64,000 nt of DNA from Bosea sp. AS-1 (GCF_002220095.1 NZ_CP022372.1:2452501-2516500); one strand, 5' to 3'; positions 22,780 to 33,191 are shown, counted from the stretch's first letter. Numbers and translations: made by a program. Notes: generated by a model not told the origin, from the letters alone.

Positions 22780-22808
22780 AAAGGGTGGCCGGAATGGCCG
22801 CCCTTTTT
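22780..22808 (+). terminator. Terminator between gdhA and the convergent BLUF gene
   Basis: An 11-bp stem with one T-G pair (AAAGGGTGGCC 22780-22790, GGCCGCCCTTT 22796-22806) is followed by T residues, and flanked by A residues on the other side, so it could serve both convergent genes. Confidence 0.85.
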
Positions 22809-22821
22809 CGTTTGCGAAAGC

Positions 22822-23241
22822 TTAGGCGGGTTGCTGGGCCAGCTCGCGGGCGAGATCGACGAGAACGTCGAGCGGCTGAGCCGGCAGATCCTGTTCGGGG
22901 GTGATGCCGTAGAGCCCGAAGATGAAGTTCGTCGTCTCGTTGCGCTCGGCGACACCCATCGCCCAGCCGGCGAAGCTGCGCTCCACGATCGATTCCTGGG
23001 CGAGAAGGCGAAGGGCCGTGTGGCGCGGGTCGATCACGATCCTGCCATAGGTTTCGGCGACGCCCGCTTCGGGTCCTTCGAGCACCTGGGCGAAGGCGCC
23101 GTCCGTGGCCAGCAGGAAACCGGTGATCCCATTCTGTTCGTTGAGCCGGCGTGCGCTCGCCAGGATCCTGTCGAGCTCTTCGCGGCGGTTGGCGTCGACC
23201 AGCCGGCTTTTGCTGGCGTATACAAGCCGAATCAGGCTCAT
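22822..23241 (-). CDS. Stand-alone BLUF-domain blue-light sensor
   Basis: This 139-residue protein consists of a single BLUF domain that would bind FAD and signal blue light through the Tyr-Gln hydrogen-bond switch. Tyr8 (LVYAS), Asn34, Gln52 (FAQVLEG) and the Trp93/Met95 pair (GWAM) match the key residues Tyr21, Asn45, Gln63, Trp104 and Met106 of AppA. After about residue 100 only a short helical tail follows, with no output domain, so it must act on a partner protein. The start at 23241 gives the normal N-terminus MSLIRLVYAS. It is divergent from the HtrA protease gene and convergent with gdhA. Confidence 0.93.
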   Translation of the reverse strand: MSLIRLVYASKSRLVDANRREELDRILASARRLNEQNGITGFLLATDGAFAQVLEGPEAGVAETYGRIVIDPRHTALRLLAQESIVERSFAGWAMGVAERNETTNFIFGLYGITPEQDLPAQPLDVLVDLARELAQQPA

Positions 23242-23376
23242 CCTGCTTTTCCTATCCGGCTCGTGGTGCGTTTCCGGCTGGGATATCATGCTGCGGGAAC
23301 CGCAGCGCTTCGCGCGGGTATAGCGGTTGATGCGCGGGCAACGGAAGCCCGCGCCCGTTTCGTATGTTGAACGAGG

Positions 23377-24819
23377 ATGAGCATGACCAACCGCTTCGCA
23401 AGCAACCGCAAGATCGTCGTGGCCGGGGCGCTCGCCTGCGCCTTGATGACGGGGGTAGCGCCGGGACCGGTTTTCGCGCAGGCGCGGCAGGTGCCCGAGA
23501 CGCGCGAACAGGTCACGCTCTCCTTCGCGCCGCTGGTGAAGCGCACGGCACCCTCCGTGGTCAATGTTTACGGGGCGCGGGTGGAGAAGCGGCCGCAGAA
23601 CCCGTTCATGGACGATCCCTTCTTCCGCCGCTTCTTCGGCGATGGCGGCTTCGGCGTGCCGCGCGAGCGGGTGCAGCGCTCGCTGGGCTCGGGCGTCATC
23701 GTCGACGCCCAGGCGGGGCTGGTAGTCACCAACAATCACGTCATCGAGAACATGAGCGAGGTCAAGGTCGCCTTCGCCGACAAGCGTGAGGTCGAGGCCA
23801 AGATCCTGCTGCGCGATCCGCGCACCGACCTCGCCGTGCTCAAGGTCTCGGATGCCAAGAACCTCGCCGCGATCGACCTCGCCGATACGGACGAGCTTCA
23901 GGTCGGCGACATCGTGCTCGCCATGGGCAATCCCTTCGGTGTCGGCCAGACGGTGACGCAGGGCATCGTTTCGGCGCTGGCACGTACGCAGATCGGCGTC
24001 GGCGACGCCCAGTCCTTCATCCAGACCGATGCGGCGATCAATCCGGGCAACTCCGGCGGCCCGCTGATCGACATGAAAGGGCGTGTCGTCGGGATCAACA
24101 CGGCGATCTATTCGCGCTCCGGCGGTAGCGTCGGCATCGGCTTCGCGATTCCCTCCGCGATGGTCCGGCTCATCGTCGACAGCGCCAAGGCCGGCGCCAC
24201 CACGGTGAAACGGCCCTGGTTCGGCGCGCGGCTGCAGGCGCTGACGGCCGATGTCGCCGACGGGCTCGGCCTCGACCGGCCGGCCGGCTCGGTCGTCGCC
24301 AGCGTCGTCGAGAAGGGGCCGGCGGAACTGGCCGGCCTGCGCCGTTCCGACGTGATCCTCTCCGTGGACGGCGTCGCCGTCGACGATCCGGAGGCCTTCG
24401 GCTATCGCTTCGCGACACGGCCGATCGGCGGCACCACGATGCTGACGGTCCTGCGCAGCGGCAACCGCATCTCGATCCCGGTCAAGCTGATTGCCGCTCC
24501 GGAAAGCCGCCCGCGCGACGCGGTGAAGCTCACCAGCCGCTCGCCGCTGGCCGGGCTGACGGTGACCAATCTCTCGCCGGCCGTGGCGGAGGAACTCTCG
24601 ATGGAGACCGCCAATGAAGGCGTGGTGGTCAGCGATGTCGAGGAGGGCAGCAGCGCCGCCAATGTCGGCTTCCAGAAGGGCGACATCATCATGGCGCTCA
24701 ACGGCGAACGGATGGCGACTTCGCGCGATGTCGAAAACATCCTCAAGGATCGCCGCCGTGCCTGGGAGGTGACGATCTCGCGCAAGGGGCAGACGATCAC
24801 CTCGGTCTTCCCGGGGTGA
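23377..24819 (+). CDS. degP: Periplasmic serine protease, DegP/HtrA family
   Basis: This 480-residue protein has a signal peptide (cleavage near VFAQA), a trypsin-like domain with the triad His in TNNHVIE, Asp in RTDLAVLKV and Ser in NPGNSGGPL, and two PDZ domains at about residues 265-360 and 380-480. It would degrade or refold misfolded envelope proteins. A GAACGAGG site precedes the ATG; the 5' leader holds a perfect 8-bp hairpin (23332-23339, 23347-23354). The stop TGA overlaps the GTG start of rarA by four bases, an unusual coupling of an envelope protease with a DNA replication protein. DegQ-type function is equally possible. Confidence 0.93.
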   Translation: MSMTNRFASNRKIVVAGALACALMTGVAPGPVFAQARQVPETREQVTLSFAPLVKRTAPSVVNVYGARVEKRPQNPFMDDPFFRRFFGDGGFGVPRERVQRSLGSGVIVDAQAGLVVTNNHVIENMSEVKVAFADKREVEAKILLRDPRTDLAVLKVSDAKNLAAIDLADTDELQVGDIVLAMGNPFGVGQTVTQGIVSALARTQIGVGDAQSFIQTDAAINPGNSGGPLIDMKGRVVGINTAIYSRSGGSVGIGFAIPSAMVRLIVDSAKAGATTVKRPWFGARLQALTADVADGLGLDRPAGSVVASVVEKGPAELAGLRRSDVILSVDGVAVDDPEAFGYRFATRPIGGTTMLTVLRSGNRISIPVKLIAAPESRPRDAVKLTSRSPLAGLTVTNLSPAVAEELSMETANEGVVVSDVEEGSSAANVGFQKGDIIMALNGERMATSRDVENILKDRRRAWEVTISRKGQTITSVFPG

Positions 24820-26123
24820 GCGACCTCTTTTCCGCCTCGGGCCTCGACAAGGCGGGGCCGCGCCCGCTCGCGGACCGGCTGCGGCCGACGACGCTTGCCG
24901 AGGTGGCGGGGCAGGAGCATCTGACAGGGCCGGATGGGGCGCTGACGCGGCTCGTCGCCTCCGGCACGCTCGGCAGCCTGATCTTCTGGGGACCGCCCGG
25001 CACCGGCAAGACCACCGTGGCGCGGCTGCTCGCCGGGCTTGTCGATCTCGGCTTCGAGCAGATCAGCGCGATCTTCTCCGGCGTCGCCGACCTGAAGCGG
25101 GTGTTCGAGGCGGCGCGGGGACGGCGGCTCGGCGGCAAGGGCACGCTGCTCTTCGTCGACGAGATCCATCGCTTCAACCGTGCCCAGCTCGACGCCTTCC
25201 TGCCGGTGATGGAAGACGGGACGATCACGTTGATCGGCGCCACCACCGAGAATCCGTCCTTCGCGCTCAATGCCGCGTTGCTGTCGCGTGCCCGCGTCCT
25301 GACCTTCAAGTCACTCGACGAGGGCTCGCTGCTCTTCCTGCTGGGCCGGGCCGAGGTTCTGGAGGGCAGGGAGCTGCCCCTGACGGCGGAGGCGCGCCTC
25401 GCGCTCGCCCGTTTTGCCGATGGCGACGGGCGCGCCGTGCTCACATTGGCCGAGGAAATCTGGCGGGCGGCAAAGCCAGGCGAGATCCTCGACGAACAGG
25501 GGCTGTCGGAGGTGATCCAGCGCCGCGCGCCGATCTACGACAAGGCGCAGGACGGCCATTACAACCTGATTTCCGCCCTGCATAAGACGATCCGCGGCTC
25601 GGATCCGGATGCGGCGCTCTATTACTTCGCGCGCATGCTCGATGCCGGCGAGGATCCGCGCTTCCTGGCGCGGCGACTGGTCAGGATGGCGGTGGAGGAT
25701 ATCGGGCTCGCCGATCCGCAGGCCCTGATCCATGCGCGGGCGGCGGCCGAAACCTATGAGCAGCTCGGCACGCCGGAAGGAGAGCTCGCGCTTGCCAACT
25801 GCGTGATCTACCTCGCGACCGCGCCAAAATCGAATGCGGCCTACACAGCCTACAAGGCGGCGGCGCGGGTCGCGAAGGAGCGTGGCTCCCTGACGCCGCC
25901 CAAGACGATCCTCAACGCGCCGACCAAGCTGATGCGCGAGGAAGGCTATGGCGCCGACTACGCCTATGACCACGACCAGCCGGACGCGTTCTCGGGGCAG
26001 AACTATTGGCCCGACGCGCTCGGCCGCCAGCACTTCTACGATCCGCCGGAGCGGGGCTTCGAGCGCGAGATCCGCAAACGGCTGGAATACTGGGAAAAGC
26101 TGAGACAGGAGCGCGGCCGCTAG
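24816..26123 (+). CDS. rarA: Replication-associated recombination protein A (AAA+ ATPase)
   Basis: This 435-residue cytosolic AAA+ protein is related to RarA/MgsA and WRNIP1, acting at stalled replication forks. The Walker A motif is GPPGTGKTT, Walker B is LLFVDEIHRFNRAQ, sensor 1 is IGATTENPSFALNAALLSR, and the C-terminal tetramerisation half includes HKTIRGSDPDAALYYFARML. The start is the GTG at 24816, which overlaps the degP stop (GTGA). A 7-bp hairpin spans the stop codon region. Confidence 0.95.
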   Translation: MSDLFSASGLDKAGPRPLADRLRPTTLAEVAGQEHLTGPDGALTRLVASGTLGSLIFWGPPGTGKTTVARLLAGLVDLGFEQISAIFSGVADLKRVFEAARGRRLGGKGTLLFVDEIHRFNRAQLDAFLPVMEDGTITLIGATTENPSFALNAALLSRARVLTFKSLDEGSLLFLLGRAEVLEGRELPLTAEARLALARFADGDGRAVLTLAEEIWRAAKPGEILDEQGLSEVIQRRAPIYDKAQDGHYNLISALHKTIRGSDPDAALYYFARMLDAGEDPRFLARRLVRMAVEDIGLADPQALIHARAAAETYEQLGTPEGELALANCVIYLATAPKSNAAYTAYKAAARVAKERGSLTPPKTILNAPTKLMREEGYGADYAYDHDQPDAFSGQNYWPDALGRQHFYDPPERGFEREIRKRLEYWEKLRQERGR

Positions 26124-26211
26124 CAGCGGCCGGCTTGTATTTCGCCGCAGCCTGATCCCAGATGCGCACATCTCGACCGCTTCGGCGGATGTCGTCTCAC
26201 GGGTTTCGACG

Positions 26212-26391
26212 ATGGTTCTGATCGCGCGGCTGCTGCTCTTCGTTCCCTCGGTGATCGCGGGCTGGTTCGTCTCGCAGGAGGACGTCTCCTACTGGATAAT
26301 CGCCTTCGCGATCGCGCTGGTGTTCATCGTCCTGACGATCGCGTTCGAGCTCTATGTGCATCCACGCCTGCGGGCGCGCCGCAAGGGCTGA
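26212..26391 (+). CDS. Small membrane protein of unknown function
   Basis: A 59-residue open frame begins MVLIARLLLFVPSVIAGWF and ends VHPRLRARRKG. Two hydrophobic segments (about residues 2-18 and 28-47) are separated by a short polar turn (VSQEDVS), and the C-terminus is strongly basic, so a two-helix inner-membrane hairpin with the tail in the cytosol is likely. It lies 88 bases after rarA on the same strand. The base composition in third positions is high GC as in its neighbours, supporting coding. I do not recognise a family. Confidence 0.6.
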   Translation: MVLIARLLLFVPSVIAGWFVSQEDVSYWIIAFAIALVFIVLTIAFELYVHPRLRARRKG

Positions 26392-26406
26392 AAGGCCGGC
26401 GAGGGG

Positions 26407-26760
26407 TCAGCTTCGGCAGTAAAACGGCAGGAAGGTGCCGGACATGCCGCGGTTCATCGCCATCAAGGTCAGCTTGTTGGCGAGGGCGATCTCTTCCGGG
26501 CTGCGGGCGCAGACTTCGGCGCGGGACTGGCAATTTGCCGCGAGGAAGGCGTCGTGGCTGGCGAGGAATTCCGGGCTGAGCCCCGTCTTGCCCTGCCGAT
26601 TCAAGATCAGCTCGTAAGCTGCTCTGTAGCGGTTGCATTTCTCCGTCGGCCAGTCCGGCGATGCAGGCTGCTGGGCGAGAGCGGGAGCGCTCGCGGCAAT
26701 CCAGGCCAGGACGACCGGGATCGCGTCGCGGCGCGCCCGGCGCGCGATGGTTGTCGTCAT
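26407..26760 (-). CDS. Small exported Cys-containing protein, unknown function
   Basis: A 117-residue protein with a twin-arginine-rich N-region and signal peptide (MTTTIARRARRDAIPVVLAW, cleavage near ALAQQ). The mature part has four cysteines (in EKCNRYR, AANCQSR, EVCARS and FYCRS), consistent with two disulfide bonds in the periplasm. The start at 26760 is chosen for a normal signal peptide; in-frame ATGs further upstream exist at 26775 and 26859. No family recognised. It is divergent from the pseudouridine synthase gene. Confidence 0.7.
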   Translation of the reverse strand: MTTTIARRARRDAIPVVLAWIAASAPALAQQPASPDWPTEKCNRYRAAYELILNRQGKTGLSPEFLASHDAFLAANCQSRAEVCARSPEEIALANKLTLMAMNRGMSGTFLPFYCRS

Positions 26761-26969
26761 GTCTGCCTGTCTCATCGCCGTCGGCCCCGTCGCTTGCGTG
26801 GCGCGCAAGAGAGCGAGTGATTGCGGCGGATTTTGTTTGTGCGCCGTTGGCTTGCACATTATTCCACGACGATGATTTCGACCTCACAATTCTGCGGCTA
26901 CGCGGCCTCGAGCCGCGTCGAAGGCCTTGCGGCAACGGCGCATGGATATGCGCTTCTGACGGGTGCAGC

Positions 26970-28223
26970 ATGAAGGTTGGCGGCAAGGGGCCCGGCAAGG
27001 GCGCAGGCGGCCGGGCGACGGGCGCGCCCGGGCGGGGTGGACGGCCTCGCGCGGCTGATGGTCCCCGCGGCAAGCGGCCGAGCCATGACGAGCGGCGGCG
27101 TGCTGCGGCACGGCCCAAGGCCGCCGGCGAAGAGCGTCCGGCCCGGGCGGCGCGACAGGAGCGCCCGGCCGAGGCTCCGAAGCGGACGCGCGCCGAGGTC
27201 AAGGCCGAGACCACGCAGGTGCTCTCCACCGGCGTGCAGCAACTCGTGGTGACGCAGGACGAGAACGAGATGCGGATCGACCGCTTCCTCGAGGCCCGCT
27301 TCCCGCAGCTCTCCTTCAGCCATATCCAGCGCATCGTCCGCAAGGGCGAGCTGCGCGTCGACGGCAAGCGCGCCGACAGCAAGGACCGGCTTGCCGCCGG
27401 CCAGACGGTGCGCATCCCGCCGCTCAAGCTCGAGCAGCAGGCGGAGCGGCCGCGCTCGATCAAGGCGGATGCCGATACGATCGGCTTCCTGCGCTCGATC
27501 ACGCTCTATGAGGACGACGATGTCATGGTCCTCAACAAGCCGGCGGGGCTCGCCGTGCAGGGCGGTTCCGGCACGAAGAAGCATGTCGACGGCATGCTTG
27601 CGGCGCTGACCGACAAGGACGGGCAGAAGCCGCGCCTCGTCCACCGGCTCGACAAGGATACTGCCGGCTGCCTCGTCATCGCCAAGTCGCGCTTCGCCGC
27701 GGCGACGCTGGCCAAGACCTTCCGTTCGCGCGCGGCCCGCAAGGTCTATTGGGCGCTGGTCGCGGGCGTGCCGCGCGTCAAGCAAGGGCGCATCTCGACC
27801 TATCTCGCCCGCGAGGAGGCCTATGATGGCGACCAGCGTATGGCCGTCGCTCAGCATGGCGAAGACGGCGCGATGCATGCCGTGACCTATTACGCTGTCG
27901 TCGAGACCGCGGCGCAGAAACTGGCCTGGCTCTCGCTCAAGCCCGTAACGGGGCGTACGCACCAGCTGCGCGCGCACACCACCCATATCGGCCACCCGAT
28001 CGTCGGCGATCCGAAGTACTTCAATATCCTGAACTGGGAGCTGCCCGGCGGCATCCAGAACAAGCTGCATCTGTTGGCGCGGCGGATCGTGCTGCCCCAT
28101 CCGCGCGGCAAGGGCACGATCGACGTCAGCGCGCCGCTGCCCCCGCATATGCGCCAGAGCTGGAACCTGCTCGGCTTCGATGATGCGCCCTATGACCCGA
28201 TCGTCGAGGCGCCGGACGAATAG
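26970..28223 (+). CDS. rluC: RluC/RluD-family 23S rRNA pseudouridine synthase
   Basis: This 417-residue enzyme would isomerise specific uridines in 23S rRNA. An S4 RNA-binding domain (MRIDRFLEARFPQLSFSHIQRIVRKGELRV) follows a long N-terminal extension of about 80 residues, and the catalytic domain holds LNKPAGLAVQGG and the signature PRLVHRLDKDTAGCLVIAK with the catalytic Asp. The extension is rich in Gly, Arg, Lys, Pro and Ala and is predicted to be disordered; such tails may add non-specific RNA affinity. The ATG at 26970 is the first good start. RluC and RluD cannot be told apart by eye. Confidence 0.9.
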   Translation: MKVGGKGPGKGAGGRATGAPGRGGRPRAADGPRGKRPSHDERRRAAARPKAAGEERPARAARQERPAEAPKRTRAEVKAETTQVLSTGVQQLVVTQDENEMRIDRFLEARFPQLSFSHIQRIVRKGELRVDGKRADSKDRLAAGQTVRIPPLKLEQQAERPRSIKADADTIGFLRSITLYEDDDVMVLNKPAGLAVQGGSGTKKHVDGMLAALTDKDGQKPRLVHRLDKDTAGCLVIAKSRFAAATLAKTFRSRAARKVYWALVAGVPRVKQGRISTYLAREEAYDGDQRMAVAQHGEDGAMHAVTYYAVVETAAQKLAWLSLKPVTGRTHQLRAHTTHIGHPIVGDPKYFNILNWELPGGIQNKLHLLARRIVLPHPRGKGTIDVSAPLPPHMRQSWNLLGFDDAPYDPIVEAPDE

Positions 28224-28243
28224 GCCATTTCCCCAACGGAAGA

Positions 28244-28285
28244 GAACAGTTGCGGAACATCGCGTTTTCTGTTCCAACTATGTTC
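28244..28285 (+). promoter_or_regulatory. Mirrored pair of LexA-like boxes upstream of the PsiF-repeat gene
   Basis: GAAC-N7-GAAC at 28244-28258 and GTTC-N7-GTTC at 28271-28285 both fit the direct-repeat LexA box known for alphaproteobacteria. They lie on opposite arms of a longer imperfect palindrome (about 28231-28298, outer arms CCCCAA and TTGGGG, AAGAGAACA and TGTTCTCTT). The spacing of seven is kept in both although the arms differ by small insertions. The site ends 22 bases before the next start codon. The palindrome could alternatively fold as a terminator for rluC. Confidence 0.55.
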
Positions 28286-28307
28286 TCTTTTGGGGAAGGG
28301 GACTGCC

Positions 28308-28805
28308 ATGCGCTTCATCGTGATTGCTTCCGCCTTTGTTATCGGGCTTGCCGCCGCCGCGCAGGCCCAGACCGCGCCGGCGAAGCCTGCGTCGGCTGCC
28401 GGCGCGACGGCGGCGCCGGATGAGCCCGTTCCGCGGGCCGAGCGCGCCAAAGCGCGGCAGGATTGCTTGTCGGAGAACATTGCGCTGTCCGGCGAGGATC
28501 TGCGTGCGGCGATGCGGCTGTGCATGCAGGGCAAGTTTCCGGGCGTGCAGCTCTATGCGCGTAATGGCTTGACGCGGGACGGCAAGCCGACCGCGGCCGC
28601 GGCGCGCACGGCCTGCAGGACTGAGGTGGATGCACGCAAGCTCGAAGGCGCGGAGCGGGTCTCGGCCTTGACCGCCTGCTTCAATGCCAAGCGACCCGAT
28701 CTCGCGCTGCGGGCCGAATGCCGCAAGGACGCGCGAAGCAAGGGGCTGGACGGGGCTGATTTGCGCAAGGCGGTCGAAGCTTGTGCGCGCGAGGCCAGGG
28801 GCTGA
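28308..28805 (+). CDS. Exported PsiF-repeat protein
   Basis: A 165-residue periplasmic protein: signal peptide MRFIVIASAFVIGLAAAAQA cut near residue 20, an Ala/Pro-rich linker, then three repeats of a cysteine-bounded motif (Cys53-Cys72, Cys103-Cys124, Cys138-Cys159), each of the form C-x(8-10)-L-x-G-x-[ED]-x(3-4)-A-x(3)-C. This pattern resembles the PsiF repeat, named from an E. coli phosphate-starvation-induced protein of unknown function. Each repeat probably forms one disulfide. A GGGGAAGGGG site precedes the ATG at 28308. LexA-like boxes upstream hint at DNA-damage control. Confidence 0.75.
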   Translation: MRFIVIASAFVIGLAAAAQAQTAPAKPASAAGATAAPDEPVPRAERAKARQDCLSENIALSGEDLRAAMRLCMQGKFPGVQLYARNGLTRDGKPTAAAARTACRTEVDARKLEGAERVSALTACFNAKRPDLALRAECRKDARSKGLDGADLRKAVEACAREARG

Positions 28806-28890
28806 GGCTTTTGCGGCTGGAGTTGCCGGCGGGAGGGGGCATGCCCGGCGGGCCATGGCTTGACGGTGCGATCCAGGCTAAAGCGCGGGC

Positions 28891-29568
28891 ATGGATCTCA
28901 TCATCTTCGATCTCGACGGCACGCTGATCAACTCCGAGGCGATCATCCTCGGCGCGCAGTACGAGACGTTCAAACGCTGCGGTCGGGTGCATCCCGGCCG
29001 CGAGGCCGGACTCGGCATCGTCGGGTTGACGCTCGACATCGCGCTGGCCCAACTCGCGGGGCTCGATGCGCCGGACGACATGCTGACGCAGACCTATCGC
29101 GAGGTCTTCGGCGCGATGCGCCTGCAGGCGCAGAACGACCCGTCGCTGGACGAGCCGCTGTTTCCCGGCGTCGCGGAGACGCTCGCCCGGCTCAGGGCCG
29201 TGCCGGGGCTCAAGCTCGGCATCGCCACGGGCAAGTCGCGCAAGGGTGCGGAGTTCATCGTCGAGCGGCATGGCTGGCAAAGGCTGTTCGACACGGTCCA
29301 GTCGGCTGACGACGCGCCGTCGAAGCCGCATCCGGGCATGATCCTGAACGCGATCGCGGAAACGGGTGCCACGGCGGCGCGTACGGCCATGGTCGGCGAC
29401 AGCTCCTTCGACATCGAAATGGCGGTTGCGGCCGATGTCGTCCCGGTCGCGGTGTCCTGGGGGTTCCAGCCGGTCGAGGGCCTGGTCGCGCTGGGAGCTC
29501 GGCACAGGCTGACGGCGATCACGGAGCTGCCGGTCGCACTCGGACTGGCGGAGCCGGCAGCCGCCTGA
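28891..29568 (+). CDS. HAD-superfamily hydrolase (phosphoglycolate phosphatase-like)
   Basis: A 225-residue cytosolic HAD-IA enzyme. Motif I is FDLDGTLINSE at residues 5-15 with the nucleophile Asp, motif II LGIATGKSRKGAEF, motif III lysine in DDAPSKPHPGM, and motif IV MVGDSSFDIEMA. The helical cap lies between motifs I and II. The substrate is not fixed by the sequence; Gph-like and PpaX-like enzymes look alike. Position downstream of an rluC-type gene is a common arrangement in related genomes. Confidence 0.88.
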   Translation: MDLIIFDLDGTLINSEAIILGAQYETFKRCGRVHPGREAGLGIVGLTLDIALAQLAGLDAPDDMLTQTYREVFGAMRLQAQNDPSLDEPLFPGVAETLARLRAVPGLKLGIATGKSRKGAEFIVERHGWQRLFDTVQSADDAPSKPHPGMILNAIAETGATAARTAMVGDSSFDIEMAVAADVVPVAVSWGFQPVEGLVALGARHRLTAITELPVALGLAEPAAA

Positions 29569-29808
29569 GGCTGGCCATATGGCTAGCGGGAAGCCTCTCG
29601 CGGTCTCGCCGGCATCCGGGCGAAGGTCCGGCTTCCCCAACTGGCCGTGGCGTTTAGTAACATCCTCGCAACCACATCGACTCAGCCTCGTTTAACCTGA
29701 ATAACCGTTCAGATTTGCGTGTTAACCACCTGCTGCTGACCCCGGGTGCATGGTGTTCCCACAACAGGGACGTACCGGCACAAAACAACGCCGGACAGGG
29801 GTTCAAAG

Positions 29809-30243
29809 ATGATGGGACATGAGCTTCGTGAATTCGTCGATCGCGTGATGGATCATCGGGCGATCGACGACCAGGACGTCAAGGTTCTTCAGCGTGAAAT
29901 CTTGAACGACATCGTCGTCACTCGCGATATCGTCGACGTTCTGATCGCACTCGACCGCGCTGTGCCGAAGAGCTGCGAGGCCTTCGGTGACTATCTGGTG
30001 GCGCTGACCGTCGACTTCGCCGTCTGGGAAAACCGCCCGACCGGCGTCATCGACCGCGACAAGGCGCATTGGCTGATGACGACGCTCTCGGCCGGCGAAG
30101 GGCCGACTGCGACCGCCCAGCGCATCGCTTTCGAAATCGTCCGCGAGGCCGAGCATTGCGACGAGCTGCTGCTCTCCTTCGCCTTCGCCAAGGGAGCCGC
30201 CAAGAGCGCTCAGTCGGGCCTTCGGAACGTCCTCGCGAACTGA
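29809..30243 (+). CDS. Conserved helical protein of unknown function
   Basis: A 144-residue soluble protein beginning MMGHELREFVDRVMDHRAID. The sequence is a run of amphipathic helices with acidic turns (DDQDVKVLQREILND; VIDRDKAHWLMTTL; REAEHCDELLLSFAFAKG) and ends in KSAQSGLRNVLAN. The alternation of acidic helices loosely recalls TerB-like folds, but this is weak and I do not assign a family. A 240-base gap precedes it, containing no other gene that I can see. Either ATG of the ATGATG at 29809-29814 could be used. Confidence 0.65.
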   Translation: MMGHELREFVDRVMDHRAIDDQDVKVLQREILNDIVVTRDIVDVLIALDRAVPKSCEAFGDYLVALTVDFAVWENRPTGVIDRDKAHWLMTTLSAGEGPTATAQRIAFEIVREAEHCDELLLSFAFAKGAAKSAQSGLRNVLAN

Positions 30244-30275
30244 GCCTGCGTATCCTTGCACATCGGCTTGCCGAG

Positions 30276-30322
30276 AGATCGCCCCTGTATCCGACTGGAC
30301 GCGGGGGCGATCTGTCTTCTTC
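30276..30322 (+). terminator. Probable terminator after the helical protein gene
   Basis: A perfect 10-bp stem (AGATCGCCCC 30276-30285, GGGGCGATCT 30304-30313) with an 18-base loop is followed by GTCTTCTTCTT, a broken pyrimidine tail. A second perfect 9-bp hairpin (CTGAAAAGC 30341-30349, GCTTTTCAG 30357-30365) lies further on, in the probable pccA leader. Confidence 0.55.
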
Positions 30323-30464
30323 TTGCAAGATCGGATTCGTCTGAAAAGCCGGCTGTGCTTTTCAGCCCGAGGCCATAGCCGACTTTCGCATCGGTGGACG
30401 CCAGTTGCGGCGTCCCATACACCCCGGCTATTGCAGTTTGACCTGAAGCCGGGAGACGTCGCGC

Positions 30465-32465
<2,001 letters not shown>

Positions 32466-32481
32466 CCAGGAGCGTGTCGCC

Positions 32482-33102
32482 ATGCTGAAGATCTGGGGTC
32501 GGATCAGCTCGATCAATGTCCAGAAGGCCGTCTGGGCGGCTGGCGAGGTCGGCCAGTCATTCGAGCGCATCGATGTGGGCGGCCCCTTCGGCGGGCTCGA
32601 TACGCCGGCGTTCCGCGCGATGAATCCGAACGGGCAGATTCCGGTGCTGGAGGATGGCGCCTTTCGCCTCTGGGAGTCGAACAGCATCGTGCGCTATCTC
32701 GCGGCCCGCTACCGGGCTGCGGACCTCTGGGAGGTGGATCCAGCCAGGCGTGCCGATTCCGAACGCTGGATGGACTGGATGCTCTCGGAGCTTCAGCCGG
32801 CGACTGCGCCCGTGCTCTGGGGTGTCGTGCGCAAGGTGGCGGGCCATACCGACCCCGCTGCGATCGCTGCTGGTGTGAAGCGGACCGAGGCGCTGATGGC
32901 GATCCTCGATGCACAGCTGGCGGATCGGCCCTTCCTGGCGGGCGAGCGCTTCGGCGTCGCGGACATCGCGGTCGGCTGCGGTGCGCATCGCTGGCTCAAC
33001 ATGCCGGTCGAGCGCGTCGCGCTGCCGCATGTGCAACGCTGGTACGAGGCGCTGTTCGCGCGCCCGGCCGCAAAGGCTGCGTTGCCGTTGCCGATCACGT
33101 GA
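32482..33102 (+). CDS. Glutathione S-transferase family protein
   Basis: A 206-residue two-domain protein. The thioredoxin-like half has MLKIWGRISSINVQKAVWAAGE, the cis-proline motif GQIPVLEDG and the WESNSIVRYLAARY segment that binds the gamma-glutamyl part of glutathione. The all-helical half follows from about residue 85, with the N-capping-box region FGVADIAVG. In the active-site position there is Ser-Ile-Asn, resembling serine-type bacterial GSTs. It lies 16 bases after pccA and could be co-transcribed; the substrate is unknown. Confidence 0.87.
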   Translation: MLKIWGRISSINVQKAVWAAGEVGQSFERIDVGGPFGGLDTPAFRAMNPNGQIPVLEDGAFRLWESNSIVRYLAARYRAADLWEVDPARRADSERWMDWMLSELQPATAPVLWGVVRKVAGHTDPAAIAAGVKRTEALMAILDAQLADRPFLAGERFGVADIAVGCGAHRWLNMPVERVALPHVQRWYEALFARPAAKAALPLPIT

Positions 33103-33191
33103 GGCCGTCGGCCGGCTTCAACGCTCCGTCAGGATTCGGGCGCTAGGGTGGCAGCGTTGCTCCTGCCATTGGTCTCGCCGGTCAGAACCTG

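Noticed and set aside
26898..28277. 459-codon minus-strand open frame opposite the pseudouridine synthase
   Set aside because: Shadow of a GC-rich gene; no recognisable motif.
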